Assembly (NCBI GenBank): GCA_963669155.1
Contig: OZ022576.1
Location: 15,360,035-15,424,034 of the forward strand
DNA: 64,000 nt
Source of the DNA: Arbacia lixula
Lineage: Eukaryota; Echinodermata; Echinoidea; Arbacioida; Arbaciidae
Reading direction: 5' to 3'
Below the pieces are notes generated by a model. The model was given only the letters and a program-made list of their open reading frames with translations. It was not told the DNA's origin and did not search any database. Made by a program: the position numbers and the translations under genes. Positions within the stretch are counted from its first letter, which is position 1, and each line of letters begins with the position of its first letter. Of the stretch, positions 10,534-25,500 are shown piece by piece.

Positions 10534-13500
10534 ATGGCGCACGTCACCGGTGACTGGAATCCCTTAGGGGATGTATTTTACAGGTAAAACGTTGACAAGA
10601 ACAAATATCATTTGATATTAGATTAATCAATATCCATCTGTACTTTTCATATTAGCGTCAAATATTAAAATTAAATGAAATTTTAACCTTATGTCAGCCT
10701 TGCTTTGTGACACGAAATACATTCTCAGTCCCATGTACTTAGATTCATGCTGTAATGCCAAGGTGTAATGATTAATATTGGTTTTTGCTTAGGCTTTAGT
10801 TTTGCCTTTGACGGGCTTTACATCACAATTCATATTTTTTTAGTCTTACCATAATACAGGTGACTCAAACTGACCCATATATATTCTTTTCAAGTTTTCT
10901 GTGACTGGCCAACAATGACTGACCTTTATAATGTTCAACTAATAATTTCACTTTCAGAAATATTGACACAGCTTGTCTAATTTTTATCTTGGATATCTTG
11001 CAGTTTAACTTCCAATACATATGTAGATTTATCAAGATAAAATTTTGAAGTTCAATAATTTGTTACATGAGCGTATGTGACTTTTGCATTTATCCTTATT
11101 CAAATTTTGTGTTCAGAAAAAACACTATTTATTCACTAGACCTATATAGTCCTCAAGAGTAATGCTGGAGTGATTATTCATCTGATATTAAGAATAACCA
11201 AGGATTTTTAAGCACATGGAGTGCCAGCGGCCATTTAATTAATGCAGATTCATTGTACTCTGCTTCTTGTCACAAAAGAACGCTTCATAAAGATTTTCTC
11301 TTTGATCTTTCATGTTCGAAGCCGCCGATTCTTTGGATGATTTTTGCCTGGATTTGACATATAAACAAAATCGGATGCGCAGAAAAATTGGGGGGAATAT
11401 CCTCACCCCAAATACTTGCGCAGTTGGGACATGTAATACATACTATGCATCTGTAGAGATTCAGTCGAGGAATATTGTTGCAATATGGTAAAAATCTAGG
11501 CTCTAAAGTGATATCAAGTTGCAGTACAAAAGTCTCAATTTCACAATGTTCCGCATCATATTCCATTAAAAAATTGCATGAAACGTTACTTTCAGATATT
11601 TTCCTTTCGGACATGGAACATGAAAAATGTGCCCAGCTAGTATTTTCATCTCAAAAAGTATCAAATTTTGTACATAACAAGCACTTAGTGACAAAATTAG
11701 AAGTTCAGCAGAGAAAGCTGAAATGTACAGTATGCATGTATAGGAATGTGTATGACGTATTATAAAATCCAGGTGAACGTGACGCAATCACGTATGCATC
11801 ATATTGTTGAGAGCAGCTGTTAGTCATGAATATTAAGTGGCAGCATCAAACCTTGTTCAAAGGGATGGATATCCATGTACTTAAACATCCATGGAATAAC
11901 CCATAATGGTGATAACCATATATGTGTGCATAAAGTAGATGTAATGATATGTATCTTAATTGATCTTCTCACAGGAAAGTGGAGGTGTATACCATGGACA
12001 GATTGTGGCAGGAGGTCGCCGACCTACGCAAGTTCAAGATTGCTATGGCTCCCTTTGGAGGGCCAATTGGTATGTTCAATGCAAATAATGTATGATGTTC
12101 AGGATAATGCCCTGATTCTTTAATGTACTGGGTAAGTAGGTATACTCTCACATGATTATAATAGGGAGTGCTGTGAGTACATTGGAATACTAAATAATTT
12201 GCAAAAGTTTGGTTCAAATAAGCAAATTAAAGCTACCAAAACATGTAGAAATCTTGGGGTAATTTTCGACAATAAGCTTACATTTGACAATTTCATCACA
12301 CAAAAGTGCCGTTCAGCTTCGTTTGCACTCTACAAAATTGGTAAAATCCGTGATTTTATTGATAGAAGTACAACTGAACGTTTGGTTCACGCATTTGTTA
12401 TGTGTCATTTTGACTTCTGCAATTTTCAATTACCACTTCGCCAAATTCAAAGACTACAAACTATTCAAAATTCAACAGCACGACTTGTTACACGTACAAG
12501 GAAACATGCTTCAATATCCCCTGTCTTACGTAATTTACATTGGTTACCAGTCCAGTCTCGCATTAAGTTCAAGATTTTGTTATTAGCCTATGAATGTTTT
12601 CATGGATTAGCTCCTGCTTATCTAAATGACTTACTCACTGTATACAAACCAACACGAAATCTTCGATCATGTAAAATGAATTTGTTTATTGTTCCTCCTA
12701 TACTTACACGAACATATGGTGAACGTTCATTTGCCCATGCTGCTCCAGTTTTATGGAATAGCCTCCCTGACAGTCTTAGGAATATTAACACCCTAGATAG
12801 GTTTAAGTCTGCTCTTAAAACACACTTATTCCAAATGGAAAAATGATTTAAGGAACTCAGTAACCTCATTTCTCTTTTTCTTTGCTCCTTGAAGCGCATA
12901 GAGACTTTCTTATGTATATGTGTTATGCGCTATATAAACATGGTTTATTATTATTATTATAAATGCATTTATGTAGGACTACTCACTGGAGTTTGTAGAC
13001 TTGGTGCATTTTCATTCTGAGGCATCTTAAATGGAAAGTACCATATGCTTTCACTTCTATGTTATTATTTTGGCAGCTCTGATGAGGGACAGCAGCAAGA
13101 TCACCCAGGTCAGAGGACCGTCTCATGTCGTCATCTTCATCTTCTCAGCAGCAGGCAGAGAGATCTCTAGGATCAATGTAAGGCCCGGCCATCTTTTCAC
13201 TCTCTGTGCTAGATGAGGTGCCATGTTCATGAAACCTTTCTAGCCTAGTTGGTTGTAAATTGTAAATTGTAAATTGTAAATTGCAAATTGTTGTAAATTG
13301 TAAATTGTATTTATTTGGTCCATTTAAAGATACATATATGGAAATTCATTTTGTTCACATGATAAAAAATGGTAAAAAATATCTAACATTTAAAATACAA
13401 ACAAACTCATTTTTACAGATTAATTGACAACATCATACACACAATGTACTACAACAGTGAAATTAAACATAAACCTTCCAAGTCAAACCAATGGGTTTAC

Positions 13501-16500
13501 GTAAAATGACAAATAATGGCAGGTTTTACATAAAACAAACTGGTGTTATATCATACATACTATCGTGCAACAATGTGACATTAATGTACAACTGAATTAA
13601 ATAGTTATCGTACAGTGAAATATTGATTAGGTCCCTTTAAAATAGTGAAATGCATTGATATACCGTTACAAATATTTCAAGTGAACTCGGCATAACTAAG
13701 GGAGTAGTATTATAATTGCACTTATTGGGCAAATTGTCATTAAAGTTTATTACATTTGATAATATGACTAGAATGGTATAGTGATATGATCTCATTATTT
13801 TTCCATGGATTATACAACACTGAAATTATTGCTTGCTGAAATTATTGCTTGAAATGCATGTACATGTAGCTGAATGCATCGCAACTTGATAGTGTAAGCT
13901 AAGTTAGGTTTTATGAATATACCCCCTTATTCTATATGATGTTGTATTAATGGTGCAAAACCCCACCATGACACACAAATATTGATATGTTCAAGACAAA
14001 AGGAACCGGACAAACATAACTGCACAGACAGGAAGATAATGATGTGGGTGACGCAGCCATATCAATATTTAATCCCAAGAACTAGGAATGTTGTATTTTA
14101 ACTTAATACCATATAGAGTTATCATATGATGTAGATGTAAGTTTATGTACAACCATTCTGTGTAAATTTTGTATAATGTATAGTGGTCTTGATCTTGATC
14201 TTGATCTTAAGCTTGATTTGTTGGATTTTCTTAAGAACTCCTCGGGAAATTTGACCACCTGAATTTCCCAATACAGAATTAAATTCATGGGGTATGGATA
14301 TTAACTTCATGAAGCAGTTTATCCAGTTTATCCACAGTATCATTCTTTCTATGTGGCAATAGAAAGATAAAATGTCACCCAAAATATCAGTAAATTTTCT
14401 CTTGTAAAGCACATGGTATGGACAGAAAGAAGCTTGTATTATTATGCTTTTCTTTCTCTTTGTCATGTGACAGTGGGACAGCGGTCATGTGATTCACATT
14501 GGCTGGTCCATGTCGGAGGATCTACTCTGCATTCAGGACGATGGCACTGTTCTCGTCTATGACATATTTGGCAAGTACCAGCGAAACTTCAACATGGGGC
14601 AGGTAAGCTATTGCATGAGATAGGTGAAACAGGTGACTGTGGAAAATGTTACAAAGAAAAATTTGAGAAGTCCATAATGGGCTAATGTTGCTCTTTGAAC
14701 TAAAATTACAAACCACAATGTACTCATAGATATGCCAACATTGTGTTAATACAATCTACATAGTCCTAATATAATAAGCCATTTTGGTAATGTATTCACA
14801 ACTTTCCCCCTAACTGCCTGGTGACGCGTTATTCTATCCACCTCCATTTCGGGATTCAGCTCGAATGGATGGAAGGCACTCTGAATCTATTAGTCTTTGC
14901 TACTCGGCAAACCTCAGACAAGCTTTGGGGTTACCACTAGCAATGTATTGTTTGAATGATGTGAGTAAAATTTGCATAAATAACAAAAATGATCTATTGT
15001 ATTATATTGTTTGTGTTTTTTTTAGAACAGGGACTGCACTCGGGTTCAATGTAACTAAAGATTTTTACATTATGAGATCACAATAAAGGGTTATGACTCC
15101 CTCTCCATTCTTTGATAACTATGTACTTAATATTCATAATTTTGTTACAAAAAGCTCTTGTCAGGGGATCTTATCTCTCATTTAGGCACAAAACAAGACA
15201 AATAAAACATACAATTATGATTCCTGTTTTCTCTAAATGCCTAGGAAGCAAGAGAAGCCAAAGTCATTGAGTCCAAAGTCTTCCACAACCCATCCTACGG
15301 AGGAACAGGAGTGGCTGTTCTCACTGGCACCTACAGGATCTATGTGGTAAATGACGTGCACAACCCCACCAGCAGGAAGATGATGGAGGTGCCAGGTCGG
15401 TTCTCATTTCATTGCGCCTCTTGATAATGGCATTGTTTTTTATATCACCTTGTGCCTATAGTTTTAACCATGCTCCTCAGAGCAGTCTATATTTGTATAC
15501 CAATGCTATAGTTGCAGATTGCCATATATGCAGTAAAAAGGGGCCAAATAGGTTTTTCTCCATCGATTTCTGTACGGTGTACACCCATCAGACCATGTCT
15601 TGTTGCTAGCATCATGCACATAACCATATTATAAATCATAAGAGCATTGCACATTGAGCCTCACATACACGTTTACTCCTTTCCTTCACCAGGCCTCGAC
15701 GCCCCACCGAGCAGCTGGTGTGTGATTGGAGGTGACCGTCAGAACCACATCCTGCTTGCCCGGGACCGTCGGCTTTACCGGCTTGACCGCAGCGATGTCC
15801 AGCTCCAACCGCTGGAGACCGAGACCAAGAAGGTCAATGCCTTCACCGAGATGGCTGTGTCCTTCGACAACCGCCTCCTGGCGCTATTCAGTGACACAGG
15901 CCTGCTGTGGATTGGATCTGCTGACCTGCAGGTATGTTGTCTTTTCAGGTTTTGTGTGTAGCTCTAGTATAAATATGCAATAGTGGCTCATAAAGACTTA
16001 TTGATTTGGAATTGATATTTGTGGCACTGTGCTTACTTGCTTGCTTACTTCGAGTTGCATTCTCAATCCACAATGGCTGTCCTTACTCTACGGTGTCTGT
16101 TATGCCGTTTCTGTCCAGTCCTGTGTCTGGTCTTAATATACCTTGTTATGTCAGGGCAGGTCTACCAAGTCTTCTTTTTTCCATTGTCTGATATCCAATG
16201 CACTAGTGTAGATACAGGCTCATCACTTCTTGTACTGTGGCCAGCAAACCTTTCCTTGCTCCTCCATATCTTGAGGGTTATTTGTGAGAGCCTATGCAGC
16301 TCAGCATTCATTGTGTGTGTCTTTAACTGTTAAAATACATGGTGTGAATGGATTTTGCATGTTTTTACATCTTTACCTGATAGAAAACCTACTGTGAGTT
16401 TGACACCAGCAGCCAAATGAGGCCCAGGCAGCTAGTGTGGTGTGGCACGGGAGCTGTGGTTGGCTACTGGGAGAATCTACTGCTGGTCATCGGCCCACAG

Positions 16501-19500
16501 AAGGACTGGATCAAGTATCCTTTGGAAAACATTTTCGTTTATTTTGTATCTTCTGTTTGTTTCCTATCTCTCTTTCTGGTGTTGTCTCTTTTACCCTTTC
16601 TATAACTCTTGTTGCACTCTTGTACTTTTTCTCTGTCTCTATCTCACTATTTCGTGCTTTCAATGCTCTCTTTTTCTTCCTTTTTCATTCTTTTTTTTCT
16701 TCATTTTTTTTTCACCCTTCCCTTCTCTCCATTTCTTGCCCCCCCCCCCCTCTCTCTCTCTTTCTGTCACTTTATCATAAAGTTTGTGGTTGCTTTTGTC
16801 CTGACAATTGCAACGATTATCACTAGAAGATAGCCAATCCGCACCTCAAAACAATTATTGTACAATGTATGTATTTTCATTCGGCAGGCTTTTTTTGAGC
16901 TGTCCTTTGCAGAGATTAGGAGAAGAATCACACACATACACAAAATTCACTACCCATCAAGACGTTTCTCACAAATGTTTTCTGTGACTGCGTATGTATA
17001 TGCAGTTCTACACAGTTGAACACGTCTACACTATCTATTCTGCTTCTTATGTATGGGCCTTAACCTGCTGTTCGTTCAGATATAACATGGACACTGATGC
17101 TGTGCTCATTCCTGAGAGTGACAGTCTTCACATACTGCAGACACATACCCATGAACTGCTGCAGAGAGTACCAGGTATCAAACTTGACTTCCAACACCAA
17201 TTGTTTTTGTATATAGGGTTATTTGTGTGAAAAAGGGGAGAGGGTGAATGGGGTAGTTTCATGGTGCTATTGCACTTTTGGATCTCACAAATGTTATGGT
17301 ATAGAACCATTACCCTGTCCCTAAACCTAATTCTAAACTTAACGTTGACTCTAACCCTAGGCCTAATTTTTGCATTTTGATTTTGATTGTGATTTTGTCC
17401 AGTAAAGTGATTTCTAGACCAAGCTCAGCCACCAAAAAAATGGCATCATGTGTAATATATAACTTTTTTTGAGGAATATGAAAGAACATTAGTAATACTT
17501 CATGTATGTTCCCAAAGCTCACCTGATTTTCCATAGATTGTTGTACAACCACAGTAGATATATGATATACTGCATCATCAACTGAGGTTGAAAAATGGAT
17601 CATAGAATGTTATCTTTTCTGCTATTTTATTTCTGACATCTGCATTAATTGAAACATATTTGAGAGTATGATGAAAATTATTTCAGTACTATGAATATCA
17701 TTACTATTGATATGTGTCCTATCAGTTAGGTGTGTATAAATGAAGAAACTATGGCATAATTTGATTTTTTTTACTCTTTTTATCAGGTGTTGTTGAGGAC
17801 ATTTTCAAGATTGGCTCCATGGCACCAGGTGCAATGCTCTATGAGGCATCCAAAGAATTCCAGGTACCTCTCCAGATTAATCTTATATTTTTATTGATAA
17901 ACTTTTATGTTATGTAACCCCGCAATGATAGGAGCTATTGCTTAAATGATTTCATGTATTGTTTCCAATGCGATGATTTTATTTATACCATGATAGAGTG
18001 GTATCAATGTATACTCATGGGCAACGGCCACCTGATGTTAGACTGAGTGTTCATTTTGGGGGGAGGTGTAAAGATAATGCTTCACCATCTTTTATTTCAG
18101 TCAACAAACATTGTTCTTTACATCATACAGAAAGAAAGTCAGAAGGCAGATGAAGACGTCTCCATGATCAAAGACCAGCTGAGCCTAGCTGTGGAACAGT
18201 GCATTGAGTTACACTGAGTGTTCATTTCTTTGGAGATGCAATGATATCACTTCACCATTCTTTGATTTGGTTGTCAAACATTGCTCTTTATATTATACAG
18301 AAAGAAAGTCAGAAGGCAGATGAATACATCCGTATGATCAAAGACCAGCTGAGCCTAGCTGTGGAGCAGTGCATTGAGGCAGCAGGAGCAGAGTATGAAC
18401 CTGCCACACAGAGACAATTACTCAGGGTGAGCACATTAATCAATTCAATACAGAAAGCAAGTGGCACCTGTGTTATAGGAATGGACTTACGATGACCTAG
18501 GAACCAGTGGATTTTGATATCAGGAACATCCAATTTGAGAATGCACCAGACAAAATTAGAGGGCTTGTTGACTGGCAGTCATGATTTAGAAGAATCAGAA
18601 AATAAGCAGAAGGAGAAAAAGAATGAGAAAATGAAGGAAAAGTGAAGGAGGGAGATAATAAGGAGGCAGAGGACAATAGGAAAAGGAAGAAAGAGAAGTA
18701 GAAAAAGAAGGAAAAGTGAAGGAGGGAGAAAACAAGAAGGCTGAGGACTGTGGGAAGAGGAAGAAAATGAAGGAGAAAGAGGAGGAATGAAAAGAGGGTG
18801 GGAGAGTAATGATGATCATCTTAATGGTAATACGATTTCATATTGACAACATGCTGCGGTAGAGATGAAGATGAACACTTTTTACGATGTTGATTCTTTG
18901 AATTCTGCCAAACCATTATTCTCTGTTCATGCTGTTCTCTTTGTATGACACAGGCTGCATCTTTTGGCAAGTGCTTTGTGAATAACCGGAATGCAGACAA
19001 GTTTGTCAACATGTGCAAACTCCTGAGAGTACTGAACGGTGTGCGGGAGTACCAGATTGGCATACCTCTCACCTACGAACAGTATCCTTTCGTAATATTT
19101 TAGGAGAGGCCTTCTTCCAGGACTGGTGGTGCTGTGTTTTAGCCACAAGTTTCAAGAGTTACATGCCTGTCGAATTTGAAGGAAAGGTTTCAAACCAGAA
19201 GTTTGGTTATGATTTGCATGAACTTTTGTTACAGCATTGAAAACAGAGCAATACCAATCAGTATAAATCTTAGAGTTGGTTCATTTCAACTTATATCAAT
19301 TCACATGGACAGTCATTCATTTGTGTGGACTGAAGTATTACTTTATTCCAGTGCTTAAGTCCAGTGTTCAGTTCTGTTCATAAAACTGCAGTATGTTCAG
19401 GATGAAAGACAGAATTTGTGACTGATTATACCATTCAGTACCAGTGACATAAATTTTAACTAATGAACGTAAGTATTCTTGTGCAGGATGAAACAGTATT

Positions 19501-22500
19501 TCTATTTCATAATTTTCCTCAGCTAGACATACATTTTGTTCCACAGACTCAAGAAACTCACGCTGATTGTATTAATGGACAGGTAAGACCCCAAACAAAG
19601 TAAACATGTAATGGCAGTATTTATTCAAAGCCCAAGTACATAATTCCTCACACTTCTTGGCTAAGGTACACACATATACAAGCACTCTGCAGCAGCTAGA
19701 CTGCTATGCAGCTTTTACGTTTTGGTTGACTTGGCCGTGAGAACATTTCTAGGTAAGGTACAACTCTGAAAAATGAATAATGGTTGCTGGCATATCAATA
19801 ACTCTTTAGGTTGTGTTTCGAAGAGCAGGTATATATCTTAGCATATAGTTAAGTCTTATTGATTTAAGGTTTTACGGGAATAATATTTTGTTGGTTGTTT
19901 TCTCCATGGTAATGGTGAATGGAAGAAATACTCCAATTGGTATGAATAGGAACATTGAACATATTGGGCTGCTACAAATTGATCAGTTGCAAATGCTCAT
20001 GTCTCATGCTTATCTATTGTACCGTTGTCATTGTGTCCTAATTTGTTTGCTGTTCTTGGCCCTGGTAGGTTGATTCTCAGACGGCAGTGGGCCCTGGCAC
20101 AGCTGATCAGCCAGTACCTCAAGCTTCCTGAGTCCGATGGGGAGAGCAGGATCCTAGGCCACTGGGCCTGCTACAAGGTCAGCAGATTATGGCTCTTTGA
20201 TGCTCACGCATTCCAGTCTTTTCTATACTTAACTCTTTATGTGCCATAAGTGTATTTTTTCACCAGTAATGATCACCAATCCCATTAGCCTGTCTTTTGT
20301 CTTGCACAGGAAGGGCTAAACCCTATTGTGTAAAAAGATAAATGCTGTTCTAAGGGATATCTGTGTAAATACTTTTTCAAAAACACATCAATGGCTTATG
20401 AGGAGTTGATATGGAACACATGAAGTTGATTTGAATACCAGCAAGTACTAGATAATCATGAGTGATATATGTTGACCATAACTATAAAGTGTTTTTTGCT
20501 AATATATCTTCATCGATTGTGAGATAACGGGCGTAGTACAAATAACAACACCAAGTCTACATAGTATCTTTTGGGGGGATACCAAATACAGTGAATACTG
20601 TATTGTTTACCAGATTTGCTCCACAAGTGGTAATATGATAATTATTGTTATCATTGATGATTTTATAATTATTATTATTCTTATGTGTATTGTTTGTATC
20701 ATCATTTATGTGTTGCTGCCCTCACAGGTTGAGCAGAAGCACATTCCTGATGAGCGGATAGCTGAAAGCATCAAGAACAAGCTGGGAGACACACCTGGCA
20801 TTGCCTACTCAGAGATAGCTAAGAAGGCCTCAGAATGTGGAAGAACACAACTTGCCGTCAAGGTAATCATTCATTAACTTTTGAATCTTATCCAGTGGAA
20901 TTATTTGTTGATGCAAGTTTTTCTGTGATATATTGTGATGTGTCATCTATAAATCAATCAATTTGTTTAATCATTATATAATTGAATAATTTATCTTTTT
21001 ATTTAATAATCTGTTATCTATGTAATACATCCTTGATCAGACCTGATGCAAAATTAGCAAGAACAAACAATGGAATTCTATAATTTTGGGTGTTCTGCAT
21101 GTAGATTGATGATAAAACTGACAAAGATTTGTGATTTATTCTCTAATGAATATCAGAAGCTGAAAAGACAAAGATAGCTTACAAACTGTGATCCTCAGAC
21201 CTGCATCCCCAAACCAAGTTTGATATGCATTCAAGTAAATGGCCACATCAGACAACATGATCAGATCAGTCATATGACTTTATCACTGGCTGAATGACAG
21301 GAACGCATTCATGGGATTCGTACATGTAGGTGACATCACATTCCCAAGCATAGGCCATTACAACTTCAAAATTGTGGGGAAATTATTTCGACTGTGGTGG
21401 CATTAACTGTAAGTGCCATGTGTGCATATTTCCACAAGTAATGCCCACAAATCCCACAGAACAGCATTTTATATGGCTCACGAATGGTTAAGGCAATACT
21501 CATACTGACTTAATGATTTACAGGTCATATAACAAGTCATAAGACAAGCTGTATTATGGTACTGTATAGTAATGACTGGCCCTGTTGTATCCCTTGAGCA
21601 GCTGTTGGAGTATGAGCCGAGGGCAGCTGAACAGGTGCCTCTTCTCATGACCATGCAAGACAGCAGGACGTCCCTCAAGAAGGCTATCGAGAGCGGGGAC
21701 ACAGACCTGGGTAAGCACACAAAGTACACACATCATGTGGGTCAAGAAAAAACGTATGAGTTCACAAATGTGAAGAGTTATGAAGTTAAAATTTGTTTCT
21801 ATCTCTAGATTATACATCAAGCTCTGTTTTGGAAAGCACTTCTTTTTAATCTGTTATTGTCACCAGGTTTTATATTTTGTGAATTTCGTGTATCACTGTA
21901 GGGTCGCAAACTTTACAACACTTAACAGTCCGCTTACTTTCACTTCACTCTCTTACTTTCATCTTCCCTGTAGTCTACATGGTGCTGCTTCAGTTGAAAG
22001 AAGACCTTCCTCGAGGAGAGTTTCTGATGATGCTACGGAATCACCCGCAAGCCCAGGATCTCTTCATGCAGGTACCAGCTCCAATTCGTAACCCTATGTG
22101 CGCAAATTTGGCCCCAGTAATACACACAAATCTCAGGATGGTACTTTCTGTCACATAGAAAGGGTTGATTGTTACTCCCTGCAGGTATTGTGGAAATTAG
22201 AAGACAAATCCGTAGTAAGTAGTAAGTTTAAACTGATATAAGATTGTATCTTATTAGATATTCCACTTTGGTTCTTTGTCATTTCAATCAAAGAATTTAG
22301 AAAAGTCTGTAATATATTTCACAGTTTATGTGTATAGCACTTAGTAGGGAACAACTTCAGTTTGGACTGAGATGTAGAATGTTGGGGATAGATATGTTAT
22401 ATTTTAAACAATAATACCTATTGTACATGATCTATTTGGTACATCACATGGAGATGTTACATTCACATGTTTGTCAGTGTCTTGATATGATTAATGATTT

Positions 22501-25500
22501 ATGTTTTTTGTTTGTCTCTCAATTTTAGCTGTGCAGAGAGCAGAACCCTAACCTGCTGTTGGATCTGTACAACCAGAATGACAACTTTCAGGAAATGGCC
22601 AACAGCGCCATCAGAGATAGCATCAAGGAGAAGGTACAACTTAGTCTCTTGTTCACTGTTTCATGAATAATGATAATTGTGGGTAGGTAGTAGAAGGGTA
22701 AGCAAACAATAACAACGAAAAGTGGAAGGAGAAGAAGAAGAAGAAGAAGAAGAAGAAGAAGAAGAAGAAGAAGAAGAAGAAGAAGAAGAAGAAGAAGAAG
22801 AAGAAGAAGAAGAAGAAGAAGAAGAAGAAGAAGAAGAAGAAGAAGAAGAAGAAGAAGAAGAAGAAGAAGAAGAAGAAGAAGAAGAAGAAGAAGAAGAAGA
22901 AGAAGAAGAGAAGAAGAATAAAAAGAAGAAGACGAAGAAGAAGAAAGAGAAGAAGAAGAGAAGAAAAGAAGAAGAAGAAGAAGAAGAAGAAGAAGAAGAA
23001 GAAGGAGAAGGGGAAGGAAAAGGAGAAGAGGAAAAGGAAGAAGGGAAGACTGAGGAACATTGAGGCCAATCTAGTAAAAAAAAAAAAGACACTGTAATCA
23101 TACATGTTTGGAGTCTTTTTAGTATTACACATGTGAAAAGCAATAATAAATAAATTAATAAATAACTCTCACATTTGCTCACATATAGGATCTGCAAAAG
23201 AAGCTGGCTACATTGAATGCTGCACAAGAAAACTACAAGAAGGCAAGCAATGAGTTTTCCATGAAGGTAAGGCACTGCTCTAAGCTCTCAACTATATGCT
23301 TATATTTCCTTTGTGGTCATCCATACTCCTTTTCCCACATTTTTACTTTGTCATATATGATTGTTTCAGTATAATTGGATAAGTAGTTATTGCAAATGTC
23401 AGGTGGTTTACAATATTACATATTACAACACAATACATAATAAAGGATAAACACAGTTGTTTAATCAATACTCATGATATTATGTGCTTGAATAAGTACA
23501 GATTCCATTCATCAACAGGAATGCATGCAGACTAAATGTTTTAACTACATAATTGAATTAGTTTTATTTTCAGGATAAACCATTTAACTTCAAATAGTGA
23601 TTTTCCATTATTGATGTGTTAAGGTAGATGATTTCTTTATATCACAGTGGTTACAATAATGTTCTCTGAGGTTTCATGATAAATTTATATTCTAATGAAA
23701 CATCAACCAAGTGGAATCTTGTGTTTCTTGGTCCTTATCATCATCATTATCATCCCCCTACAGGCGACAGAGGAGGAAGTCAAGTTGCTAGGATACCAGA
23801 GCCGGATGCAGGAGCAGTACCGGGAGCAGTACCTCTACCTCTCCCTCCACGACACCATCCACAAACTGGTCTCCCGTAACCTGGGCAAGATGGCCGAGCA
23901 GCTTCGCAAAGAGTTCAAGGTGCCAGACAAGAGGTTGGTCCTTATTCTGAAATCTCTCTCTGTGCCACTGTTGCATTTGTAAACTAGATTTACACCCTAA
24001 CCATAGTTGCATGTACCAAGCCATCCTTGGGTGTTAATGACAAATGAATTCAATTTGGGAATTCATCTTCACTCTTTCTGTGCCAGTGCTCAATTTATAA
24101 ACTAGTTTCATTCTGCCAAATTGTCCTAGGTTTTGGTGACAAATGCATCATGGGATGACTCTCCTATGAGTGAAATTGGCAATGCTTGTCATTTTACATG
24201 CTTACTTGTCTTCCCTAACAATATAACAAAATGAAATGATTGTCCACATCTAATAAATACATGTATGTAATCAATCACAGAAATGCCCCTATTCTATACA
24301 CACACAAACACAACACACAACAAACAGACACACATACACCAGTTTGGTAATGGGTGATATGTACTGCTGTGCACTTTGTGTATTGAACGTGTTCCCTGTA
24401 TACTCTTAGAGGGCAAAACCAGTGAATGTAGAAGAAGTATATCCTGGTGAAGGTATTGAATGGGAGGAGTAGGCTATTCATGTGAACCCATCCAGGTCTG
24501 GATCCTTGCTTTGTTCCTTTTCTTTCCCAGGTTTATAATACAAAGGAGATTACAGTCAAGTCCTCCATCTAGTCTCTCATGTACAGACATGCCCACTGAA
24601 TCTTTCAGGATCTTGTACCTAATGTAAAAGGCTGTTTGGAACATACACACCTGTAAGCTTAGTTGAAAAGAAAATTGTATGAATAACAATTGTGTATTTT
24701 ACAGCTCTCATGTGTAGAAGACACACTTGTCTGATGATTGTTGTGTTCATTGTTGCACATGTATGAAATTATGATAATCAGGGATCTCTGTGACAAATTT
24801 ATCCCATTATTCTGTACAAAGTTTAAGGTTTTTAACTCCAAAATATCTAAGGATATTTGTGTGCCAAGCCATTTATTTCTCTGTAAGATTTAGCTGCAAA
24901 CCCTTCTGAATATTCCAGTTTTTAAAAAGATTTCTCTGTGAAGCTCTAATTTAAGGGGGATCATTTAAGCTAAATGCCATAATCATTTCCTTCATCATCA
25001 TGCACAAAATGTGACATACTTTGAAAGTGGTGAAAATCAAACTTGATACTGTGCACACTACAACCATGTAAAAAAACTGTTCCCTTCGATCTCTTCCTGA
25101 AATCAATGTCCATTCACCAGTGGCACAGGAAGTTCTAAAGATTATATCAAGTAACTTCCATTGCTTTGGCAGGTAGGTTGTTACAAGGACATTCTATCTT
25201 GTTTACAACAAAGTGTATATTTCAGTATTGTTAGGATGAATGGTGAAGCTGAAATCTACATCCATCCACCTGCCACTCAGGAAGTTCCCAAAATTCCAGC
25301 ATGTACATTGGCATGGCTGACAGGATGTTGCATTAACATTCCTCCTTGTTTACAAAATGAGTGTTAATTTCACTCAGTGTGGGTTGAGAAGAGGACTCCA
25401 AGAGATATACATATTTACTTAAATCAATTAAGGAAAAGAAAATACAGTACATGCTATGCTTCAATTTCATCATCATCATCAGCCAAATCAGCCCACTGCA

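Noticed and set aside
22653-23275. Long poly-Glu (+) and poly-Phe/poly-Ser (-) reading frames
   Set aside because: They are translations of the GAA/TTC repeat inside a VPS16 intron.
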